In this document: one piece after another, positions 57,736 to 64,000 of the stretch
How positions within the stretch are numbered: the stretch's first letter is position 1
How the letters are laid out: each line of letters opens with the position of its first letter
Assembly (NCBI GenBank): GCA_018240595.1
Contig: JAFEFL010000025.1
Coordinates: 62,001 to 126,000 of the forward strand
Length of the DNA stretch: 64,000 nucleotides
Direction of reading: 5' to 3'
Origin: Pseudomonadota bacterium
GTDB lineage: Bacteria > Pseudomonadota > Alphaproteobacteria > Rhizobiales > Xanthobacteraceae
Notes under the pieces: model-generated
Databases searched by the model: none
What the model was told of the DNA's origin: nothing
What the model saw: only the letters and a program-made list of their open reading frames with translations
Made by a program: the position numbers and the translations under genes

Positions 57736-57768
57736 CAAAAAATTGCCCGGCGCGATGGCCGGGCAATA
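57736..57768 (-). terminator. Rho-independent terminator of dksA
   Basis: On the minus strand ATTGCCCGGC / GCCGGGCAAT is followed by TTTTTTG. It also could serve the convergent BA14K-like gene. Confidence 0.8.
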
Positions 57769-57795
57769 TCCTGTTGATGTGCAGCAGGACGAAGA

Positions 57796-58209
57796 TCAAT
57801 CGTCGCGGTACACCCGCTCGCGGCGCTCGTGGCGCTCCTGCGCCTCGACCGACAGGGTCGCGATCGGGCGCGCCTCGAGGCGGCGCAGCGAAATCGGTTC
57901 GCCGGTCTCTTCGCAGTAGCCGTAAGTACCGTCCTCGATCCGGCCAAGCGCTTCGTCGATCTTGGCAATCAGCTTGCGCTGGCGGTCACGGGCCCGAAGC
58001 TCGATGGAGCGGTCGGTTTCCGATGAGGCCCGGTCCGCAAGGTCCGGATGATTCTGGTTCTCTTCCTGGAGGTGCTGAAGGGTTTCCTTCGCCTCCTTCA
58101 GGATATCTTCGCGCCATTGCAGCAGCTTGGCGCGGAAGTATTCGCGCTGCCGCTCATTCATGAACGGTTCCTTATCAGACGGCCGATAAGGCTTAACTTT
58201 CGCCAACAT
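57796..58209 (-). CDS. dksA: RNA polymerase-binding transcription factor DksA
   Basis: This 137-aa protein binds the RNA polymerase secondary channel and, with ppGpp, adjusts rRNA and other promoters. The coiled coil spans about 25-95 (ERQREYFRAKLLQWREDILK), with the DRASSETDRSIELR tip. Of the four zinc-ligand cysteines in E. coli DksA only the first remains (YGYCEETGEP); the others are Thr or Ala (LEARPIATL), as in other alphaproteobacterial and DksA2-type proteins. Zinc is therefore unlikely to be bound. GGGAG supports the ATG at 58209. It sits in the flagellar locus next to fliX. Confidence 0.93.
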   Translation of the reverse strand: MLAKVKPYRPSDKEPFMNERQREYFRAKLLQWREDILKEAKETLQHLQEENQNHPDLADRASSETDRSIELRARDRQRKLIAKIDEALGRIEDGTYGYCEETGEPISLRRLEARPIATLSVEAQERHERRERVYRDD

Positions 58210-58387
58210 CCCACCGACTCCCATCGTCTTTTTATTGTGCCGCGTGAAAGTCCCCTCCCGAGGTGGCAGGCTTATATACTGGCCACGGGCACGCCACAAC
58301 ATTGTTGCGGCCTCGCCCCACTGCCTGATTTTTACGAAAGTTCAATGACTTGGCGGATTGACCGTCCGCCGAGCCGTCGCGCGCGGA

Positions 58388-58801
58388 CTAGCGGCGGGCT
58401 GCTTTCGCGAGTTCCACGGCGACGCGCAGATCGATTTCCGCCAGTACACCGTCTAGGCCGGCGTCGCCGGTGCTCTCGGTCAGGCCTTCGGCCGCCACCC
58501 TGAGGCGGGCGACCGTTGCCGTGTCGAGCGAGCCATCGATCATGCCGAGCTTGAGCTCGTCGAGAACGTCAAGGGCCCGGCGGCCCTTGGCCGCGCCGCG
58601 CTTCTTGCGCTCGAGGAGATCGTCGATGCCCTGCAGCGCCAGCAAGCCGTCGAGATTGGCGATCGAGCGTAGGCCAGTGGCCGACGACGTGCCGGACGGC
58701 GTCTCGCTGTCCGACAGGCTGAAGGTACCGCCGCCGCCCGCGCGTCGCGCGGCGCTGGGTGTGGCCGACAGCGAGGTCGCGTTCGTTCCGGTGATGCGCA
58801 T
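58388..58801 (-). CDS. fliX: Flagellar assembly regulator FliX
   Basis: This 137-aa protein matches FliX of Caulobacter and rhizobia: a short N-terminal MRITGTN, a Gly/Ser-rich stretch, then LDGLLALQGIDDLLERKKRG and ALDVLDELKLGMIDGSLD. In Caulobacter FliX links early basal-body assembly to the activity of FlbD, the sigma-54 activator of late flagellar genes. It is divergent from flgI, which has a sigma-54 promoter. FlbD itself is outside the window. Confidence 0.85.
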   Translation of the reverse strand: MRITGTNATSLSATPSAARRAGGGGTFSLSDSETPSGTSSATGLRSIANLDGLLALQGIDDLLERKKRGAAKGRRALDVLDELKLGMIDGSLDTATVARLRVAAEGLTESTGDAGLDGVLAEIDLRVAVELAKAARR

Positions 58802-59027
58802 GGCGCTTTGCTGATCCCGATGGTGACGCGAGCGCTCCCCGCTCGCGCTACGACGCACGACGCCCCGCTACATCACCGGAACCTGCGCCGATCATGGTTA
58901 ATGCCTCGTAAACGCCCCGGCAGTTTTTGCCGACCGGTACGGTTACTGCCGGGTTAAGCCCGGCCCCCGCCGCCATCTCCCAGATGGAAAATGTTGCCGC
59001 ATCAGCAACTTAGCGCATCGAACATTC

Positions 59028-59043
59028 TTGGCACGGCGTTCGC
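59028..59043 (+). promoter_or_regulatory. Sigma-54 promoter upstream of flgI
   Basis: TTGGCACGGCGTTCGC keeps the GG-N10-GC core and is nearly the same as the flgF promoter. It lies 37 bp upstream of the flgI start, so the mRNA leader is short. Confidence 0.85.
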
Positions 59044-59079
59044 ATCAGTCACGTCAGTCAAACGTCACATTGGGGAGCA

Positions 59080-60198
59080 GTGATGACGCCGACGAAGTGG
59101 TCCGTCCTCGTGGCGGCAGCCTTGTGCCTGTTCACCTCGGCTCACGCCGGGGCGACATCGCGCATCAAGGACTTGGCGAATATCGAAGGCGTGCGTCAGA
59201 ACCAGTTGATCGGCTACGGCCTCGTGGTCGGCCTCAACGGCACCGGCGATACGCTCAACAACATCCCGTTCACCAAGCAGTCGCTGCAGGCGATGCTGGA
59301 ACGGCTCGGCGTGAACGTGCGCAATCAGACCTTGCGCACCGGCAACGTCGCCGCGGTGATGGTGACGGCCAACCTCCCCGCTTTCGCCACCCAAGGCACG
59401 CGCATCGACGTCACGGTGTCCTCGCTCGGCGACGCCAAGAGCCTGCAGGGCGGCATGCTCCTCGTCACGCCGCTGCTCGGCGCCGACGGCAATGTCTACG
59501 CCGTCGGTCAGGGTTCGCTCGCCATCGGCGGTTTCCAGGCCGAAGGCGAGGCCGCCAAGATCACGCGCGGCGTGCCAACGGTCGGCCGCATTGCCAACGG
59601 CGCGCTGATCGAGCGCGAGATCGATTTCAATCTCAATCGCCAGAGCCAGCTCCGCATGGCGCTGCGCAATCCGGATTTCACCACCGCGCGGCGCATCGCC
59701 GCTGCGATCAACGACTACATCGGCGTGCCGACCGCGGAATCGCTGGACCCCGGCACGGTCGGCATCACCGTGCCGCAGCAATATCGCGGCAACGTCATCT
59801 CGCTGCTGACCGAAATCGAACAGCTTCAGGTCGAACCAGACACCGCCGCGAAGATCGTTATCGACGAGCGCTCCGGCATCATCGTCATGGGCCGCGACGT
59901 GCGCGTGTCGATGGTCGCGGTGGCGCAAGGCAATCTCACGGTCACGATCTCCGAAACGCCACAGGTGAGTCAGCCGGGACCGTTCGCGCCGCGCGGCGCG
60001 CAGACCGTCGTCGTGCCGCGCACCCGGATCGGCGTGCAGGAAACCGGCAAGCAGCTTGCCGTGGTGCGCGAAGGCATTTCGCTGCAACAACTCGTCGACG
60101 GCCTCAACGCGCTCGGCATCGGTCCGCGCGACATGATCGCCATCCTGCAGGCGATCAAGTCGGCCGGCGCGATCCAGGCCGACATCGAGGTGATGTGA
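59080..60198 (+). CDS. flgI: Flagellar P-ring protein FlgI
   Basis: This 372-aa periplasmic protein forms the P-ring around the rod. The signal peptide is residues 1-25 (LVAAALCLFTSAHA). RIKDLANIEGVRQNQLIGYG, LVVGLNGTGDTLNNIPFTKQ and SLQAMLERLGVNV are FlgI signatures; VVPRTRIGVQETGKQLAVVR is near the C terminus. Its stop overlaps the start of the next gene (TGATG). It is the first gene of a sigma-54 operon. Confidence 0.97.
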   Translation: MMTPTKWSVLVAAALCLFTSAHAGATSRIKDLANIEGVRQNQLIGYGLVVGLNGTGDTLNNIPFTKQSLQAMLERLGVNVRNQTLRTGNVAAVMVTANLPAFATQGTRIDVTVSSLGDAKSLQGGMLLVTPLLGADGNVYAVGQGSLAIGGFQAEGEAAKITRGVPTVGRIANGALIEREIDFNLNRQSQLRMALRNPDFTTARRIAAAINDYIGVPTAESLDPGTVGITVPQQYRGNVISLLTEIEQLQVEPDTAAKIVIDERSGIIVMGRDVRVSMVAVAQGNLTVTISETPQVSQPGPFAPRGAQTVVVPRTRIGVQETGKQLAVVREGISLQQLVDGLNALGIGPRDMIAILQAIKSAGAIQADIEVM

Positions 60199-60563
60199 TG
60201 AGCGCCAGCCTCGCCACCGCGATGCCGGCGCCGGGTGGCGCCGCACTCGACGCACTCAAGGCACAGGGCGCACCGTCGTCGTCCGCCGGCGCGGCGCTGC
60301 GCCGGAACATGACGCCCGAGCAGGTCAAGGCCAAGGCGAAAGCGGCTTCGGAGGATTTCGAGGCCGTGTTCCTGAACAACATGTTCCAGCAGATGTTCAC
60401 CGCTACCGACGGCGAAGGCCCGCTCGGCGGTTCCGGCGGCACCGGCGTGTGGCGCTCGTTCCTCACCGACCAGTATGCGCGCAGCTTCGCCAAGGCCGGC
60501 GGCATCGGCATCGCCGGCGCCGTCTACAACACCTTGCTCGCCCAACAGGAGATCCGCTCGTGA
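60198..60563 (+). CDS. flgJ: FlgJ-like rod-binding protein (no muramidase domain)
   Basis: This 121-aa protein consists of the rod-binding domain only: KAKAASEDFEAVFLNNMFQQ, MFTATDGEGPLGGSGGTGVW, RSFLTDQYARSFAKAGGIGI. FlgJ in enterics adds a C-terminal muramidase; rhizobial versions lack it. It should cap rod assembly. Its start overlaps the flgI stop and its stop overlaps the next gene's GTG start, so the three are translationally coupled. Confidence 0.88.
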   Translation: MSASLATAMPAPGGAALDALKAQGAPSSSAGAALRRNMTPEQVKAKAKAASEDFEAVFLNNMFQQMFTATDGEGPLGGSGGTGVWRSFLTDQYARSFAKAGGIGIAGAVYNTLLAQQEIRS

Positions 60564-61045
60564 ACCAGCAGGCCCCGATCGCCGCGGCGACCCCCGCGCG
60601 CATCAGCACCGCCGATGAGGCGGCCTCGGCCATTGGCCGACTGAACGCCATCATGGACCGGCTCGAGACGACAGTGGCCGAGGAAACCGCGCGCGTGCGC
60701 AGTGGCCGCCTGCGGGACGCGATCGCGCTCGACAGCGACAAGCTCGATCTCGCCCGCGCCTATACGGCCGAAAGCGAGCGCGTCAGGGCGGCCCGCGCGA
60801 TCTGTTCGGCATCGCTGCCGGAGGCGCTGGAAAAACTTCAAGCGCGCCACGAGACGTTTCGTAAACTTTTGCAAACCAACCTGACCGTGCTGGCCACCGC
60901 CCATGCGGTATCTGAGGGCATCGTCCGCGGCGTTTCCGGCGAGCTCGCGCGCAAGCAATCGCCGTCCACTTACGGCGCCAATGGCCGCGCTACCCTGCCC
61001 TCGCCGAAGGCAACGCAGCCTTTGGCCGTCAGCCGATCGCTGTGA
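60560..61045 (+). CDS. flgN: FlgN-like flagellar export chaperone
   Basis: This 161-aa protein starts with GTG at 60560, overlapping the stop of the FlgJ-like gene. It is mostly helical: AIGRLNAIMDRLETTVAEET, RDAIALDSDKLDLARAYTAE, LQARHETFRKLLQTNLTVLA. This pattern fits FlgN-type chaperones, which bind hook-filament junction proteins. Similarity is modest; its place in the flgI operon is the main support. Confidence 0.7.
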   Translation: MNQQAPIAAATPARISTADEAASAIGRLNAIMDRLETTVAEETARVRSGRLRDAIALDSDKLDLARAYTAESERVRAARAICSASLPEALEKLQARHETFRKLLQTNLTVLATAHAVSEGIVRGVSGELARKQSPSTYGANGRATLPSPKATQPLAVSRSL

Positions 61046-61332
61046 GCTTGAATCGGCGCCGAAAACGCGCGATCGCGGGCGATTGACGACCGGCGCGGCA
61101 TTGCACCAATCGGTGCTCCGCGGCTGCGGAATTTCTTAACGAAAGTTAGTGCTGCGTGAATAAACACGACAGCCTGAATGGCGTTGATTTTTTCGGCAGT
61201 ATCAAGCGGTTAACCCTCGAATTTTACCTTCCGTTACACTCCCTATGCGACCTTTCGAGCTGACGTGCGGGCCCGTCGAAGGTGGGCTCGTGCTCAGTCG
61301 CCAGAATGGCAAACCAGAAAGGTTGAATAGAC

Positions 61333-63501
61333 ATGTCTAACGATATCACTCTCTCCGCAGGCGTGCGGGCGAACCTGCTCTCGCTGCAGAACACTGCCAG
61401 CTTGATGCAGACCACGCAGAACCGCCTCGCCACCGGCAAGAAGGTCAACTCCGCTCTCGACAACCCGATCAGCTTCTTCACCTCGCAGTCGCTGCACAGC
61501 CGCGCCAGCGATCTGAACGCGCTGCTCGACTCGATGTCGAACGGCATTCAGACCATCCAGGCCGCCAACAACGGTCTGACCTCGATCACGTCGACCGTGC
61601 AGTCGATGCAGTCGACCCTGAACCAGGCCCTGCAGGATTCGACCTGGAACAGCTCGTCGTACTCGATCGACTCGACCACGATCGGTACCGCCTCGGTCAA
61701 GAACCTGACCTTCTCGGGCGGCGCCGTCGGCACCACGCCGGTCAACGTCGCGGTCAACAGCATCGCCACTGCCGGTACGCAGTCGGCCATCACCGCCTCG
61801 GGCAACTTCCTGCCCGCGAGCGTTGCGGCTCCGGCCGTCGCCAACAGCGGCAAGTATGACGGTCTGCAGGGCGCGGCGACCTACACGTTCAAGGTCAACG
61901 GCCAGGACATCACCCTGGACAGCAGCACCTCGGGCAGCCAGTCGGGTGACACGCTGGCTCACGCCAAGGCGTCGATCCAGACCCAGCTCGATGCGCGCTT
62001 CGGTGCGGGCACCTTCACCGTCGGTTCGAACATCGCGGGTGACGGCTTCTCGATCACCGGCAAGGCGGACGGCACCAACGACGTCGTGATCAGCAACCAG
62101 GCCGGCACCGGCGCTGCTGCTCATCAGGCGAGCGTTGCCGGCACCGCCTATACCGGTCTGACGGGTGCGGACACCTACTCGTTCACCTTCAGCGATGGCA
62201 CGACGTCGCACACCATCTCCCTGACGCAAGCTCAGGGTGATACCGCTGCGCACGCTCGCGCCGCCATCCAGAGCCAGCTCGACGGCTTCTACGGCGCCGG
62301 CGCGTTCACGGTCGGCGGCACCACCGGCATCACCATCTCCGGTAAGGCCGACGGTTCGAACAGCGTGCAGATCTCGGCGCAGGCCGCTCCGGTCAACGCC
62401 GGCGGCGCGACCGCTGCTGGCATGGGTCTCGGCACCTCGGCTAACAACGACGCCGGTACCCTCGACCAGACCGTGACCGGCCTCGGCCTCGGCACGACCA
62501 CCACGACTGCGTCCGGCACCCCGGCCAGCCCGTACAACTTCACCGTCAACGGCACGTCGGTGACGGTCGGCGCGGGCCTCGGCCTCGCCGCTGCGGTTAC
62601 GAGCATCAACAGCCAGCTGTCGGCTGCCAACAGCAAGTTCCAGGCTGTTGCCAACGGCGGCAAGCTCGAGATCCAGGAAATCACCGCGGGCGGCACTCAG
62701 CTGACCCTCGGCGGTACGGATGCCACCACCGTGTTCGGTGCGACCCTCACCAACACCGGTACGGCCGCGGGCGTCGCGGGCGTGCAGACTGTCGATCAGC
62801 TCGTTGCCGCGATCAACGGCAACACCTCGCTGACCGGCAAGGTGAAGGCCACCAACGACAACGGCAACCTGCGTATCACCAACCTCTCGCTGACCGACCT
62901 TTCGGTCGTCGGCGCCTCGTCGACCCAGGTCAACGGCGGCACGGGCGGTGCGAACACGCAGACCATCGCCGGCAACAGCGTGCGTAAGGGCCTCGTGCAG
63001 CAGTTCAACACGCTGCGCGACCAGCTCGACAAGTACGCCGGTGACGCGTCCTACAACGGCATCAACCTGCTGTCGGGCGACAACCTGAAGCTGACCCTGA
63101 ACGAGACCGGTTCGTCGGCCGTCAACATCCAGGCCAAGGATGCGAACGGCAACACGCTGTCGATCAGCTCGACGGCGCTCGGCATCAACGCCGCGCAGAA
63201 CTCGGACTTCGACTCGGCCACCAACATCAACACGATGTTGACCGGCCTGACCAACGCGTTGTCGACGCTGCGGTCGCAGGGTTCGGCGTTCGGTTCGAAC
63301 CTGTCGACGGTGCAGAATCGCCAGGACTTCACCAAGGCGATGATCAACACCCTGCAGACCGGTGCCGACAACCTCGTCCTCGCCGATACCAACGAGGAAG
63401 GCGCCAACCTGCTCGCCCTGCAGACCCGTCAGTCGCTGTCGACCACGGCGCTGTCGATGGCCTCGCAGGCCAGCCAGGCCGTGCTGCAGCTCTTCCAGTA
63501 A
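61333..63501 (+). CDS. fliC: Large flagellin
   Basis: This 722-aa filament subunit has conserved flagellin termini: SLQNTASLMQTTQNRLATGK near 17-36 and MINTLQTGADNLVLADTNEE with ALSMASQASQAVLQLFQ at the end. The central region of about 460 residues is enlarged and contains two related modules (TYTFKVNGQDITLDSSTSG and TYSFTFSDGTTSHTISL with ADGTNDVVISNQA / ADGSNSVQISAQA) plus a third partial one. It is about twice as long as many rhizobial flagellins. A purine-rich site (GAAAGG) precedes the ATG; a terminator follows. FlbT, a flagellin regulator, is encoded next. Confidence 0.95.
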   Translation: MSNDITLSAGVRANLLSLQNTASLMQTTQNRLATGKKVNSALDNPISFFTSQSLHSRASDLNALLDSMSNGIQTIQAANNGLTSITSTVQSMQSTLNQALQDSTWNSSSYSIDSTTIGTASVKNLTFSGGAVGTTPVNVAVNSIATAGTQSAITASGNFLPASVAAPAVANSGKYDGLQGAATYTFKVNGQDITLDSSTSGSQSGDTLAHAKASIQTQLDARFGAGTFTVGSNIAGDGFSITGKADGTNDVVISNQAGTGAAAHQASVAGTAYTGLTGADTYSFTFSDGTTSHTISLTQAQGDTAAHARAAIQSQLDGFYGAGAFTVGGTTGITISGKADGSNSVQISAQAAPVNAGGATAAGMGLGTSANNDAGTLDQTVTGLGLGTTTTTASGTPASPYNFTVNGTSVTVGAGLGLAAAVTSINSQLSAANSKFQAVANGGKLEIQEITAGGTQLTLGGTDATTVFGATLTNTGTAAGVAGVQTVDQLVAAINGNTSLTGKVKATNDNGNLRITNLSLTDLSVVGASSTQVNGGTGGANTQTIAGNSVRKGLVQQFNTLRDQLDKYAGDASYNGINLLSGDNLKLTLNETGSSAVNIQAKDANGNTLSISSTALGINAAQNSDFDSATNINTMLTGLTNALSTLRSQGSAFGSNLSTVQNRQDFTKAMINTLQTGADNLVLADTNEEGANLLALQTRQSLSTTALSMASQASQAVLQLFQ
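61856..62390 (+). repeat. Internal duplication in the flagellin gene
   Basis: Segments 61856-62120 and 62149-62390 encode homologous modules of about 85 residues (TYxFxxxxxxxTLxxSxxG ... QSQLDxxxGAGxFTVG ... ITGKADGxNxVxISxQA). A third, weaker copy lies at 62515-62730. The repeats account for much of the extra length of the variable domain. Confidence 0.75.
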
Positions 63502-63525
63502 GAGCTACAGATCCACAAGCTGTCG

Positions 63526-63560
63526 GAACGGCGGGGCCTCGGCCCCGCCGTTTTTCTTTT
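63526..63560 (+). terminator. Rho-independent terminator of the flagellin gene
   Basis: AACGGCGGGGC / GCCCCGCCGTT forms an 11-bp stem followed by TTTCTTTT. Confidence 0.9.
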
Positions 63561-63631
63561 GGCAGCTACCGTGAAGCGGAGCGCGTTACGCGCTATAATG
63601 CACAGCAACACAAGCGGGATTCGGAATCGTC

Positions 63632-64000
63632 ATGGCCCTGAAAGTCGAACTCAAACCCGGCGAGCGCATCCTGATCGGGGAGTGCGTGATCACGAACTCG
63701 GATCGCCGCGCCACATTCCTGATCGACGGCAAGGTGCCGATCCTTCGCGAGAAGGACATCATGACCACCGACCAGGCCAATACGCCGGCCAAGCGGATCT
63801 ATTTATCGATCCTGCTGATGTACACGTCGCGCGATCCGCGCGAGCAGCACAGTACCTATTTCGCGCTGGTCCGCGACATTGTGCAAGCAGCGCCAAGTAC
63901 TTGGCCACAAATAGAGGTTATCAATAATCATATCTTAACGGGCGACCTCTACAAAGCTCTGAAGCAGGCTAAACAGCTGATCCAGTACGAGCAGGAGCTT
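63632..64000 (+). CDS. flbT: Flagellin mRNA regulator FlbT (3' end outside window)
   Basis: The visible 123 codons match FlbT: MALKVELKPGERILIGECVI, TNSDRRATFLIDGKVPILRE, then IMTTDQANTPAKRIYLSILL and LYKALKQAKQLIQYEQEL. In Caulobacter and rhizobia FlbT binds the flagellin mRNA leader and destabilises it until the hook is complete. Its place directly after the flagellin gene supports the call. FlaF is often next but lies beyond the edge. Confidence 0.92.
   Translation, partial: MALKVELKPGERILIGECVITNSDRRATFLIDGKVPILREKDIMTTDQANTPAKRIYLSILLMYTSRDPREQHSTYFALVRDIVQAAPSTWPQIEVINNHILTGDLYKALKQAKQLIQYEQEL

Overview
The window is GC-rich, gene-dense alphaproteobacterial DNA. RecA, AlaRS, CckA, FliX, FlbT, a MotE-type protein, a DUF6468 gene and a GTTC-N7-GTTC SOS box together point to a Hyphomicrobiales (Rhizobiales) chromosome, probably near Bradyrhizobium, Rhodopseudomonas or Pseudolabrys. 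That placement is an inference from gene families and order; no marker was aligned.

Positions 1-13.9 kb hold housekeeping genes: a SPOUT RNA methyltransferase (cut by the window edge), a monomeric and a dimeric-type NADP isocitrate dehydrogenase side by side, a glycerophosphodiester phosphodiesterase, a cyclic-nucleotide-gated K+ channel, a LysE exporter, a GNAT acetyltransferase, alaS, htpX and recA. From 14 to 21.7 kb is an accessory stretch of very small genes: several double-CxxC zinc-ribbon proteins, a ferritin-like YciE/DUF892 protein behind a probable EcfG stress promoter, a ribbon-helix-helix protein, a PaaI thioesterase with a decayed duplicate of its 5' end, and a photoactive-yellow-protein-like PAS protein. 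Fumarase class I follows.

The most unusual segment is 23.46-25.25 kb. It is an AT-rich, evidently acquired two-gene unit. One gene encodes a thymidylate-synthase-fold enzyme whose pyrimidine-selecting Asn is Asp, as in dCMP hydroxymethylases. The other encodes a dCTP-deaminase/dUTPase-fold protein with degenerate catalytic motifs fused to a transmembrane helix and a coiled coil. Next to it lie dispersed repeats, a truncated HTH gene and a roughly 500-nt hairpin-rich region without a convincing gene, which is a candidate structured RNA.

Positions 26-37.8 kb carry mixed genes: a Flp pilin, an orphan solute-binding protein, a glycine-zipper lipoprotein, two tandem SET-domain methyltransferases, a GST-like protein, a diguanylate cyclase, a lectin-like exported protein, a cold-shock protein, a PilZ protein, a Tim44-domain protein and the cell-cycle kinase CckA.

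From 37.9 kb to the end is a large flagellar locus: flhB-fliR-fliQ-fliE-flgC-flgB; fliO-fliP; a 1234-residue TPR protein behind a perfect CtrA box; motE-DUF6468-fliM-fliL; flgF-flgG-flgA-flgH; dksA; fliX; flgI-flgJ-like-flgN; a large flagellin; and flbT (cut by the window edge). Two near-identical sigma-54 promoters precede flgF and flgI. With CckA, FliX and FlbT this suggests a Caulobacter-like CtrA to sigma-54/FlbD flagellar hierarchy. A broken acyltransferase, its partner gene and a second cold-shock gene interrupt the cluster.
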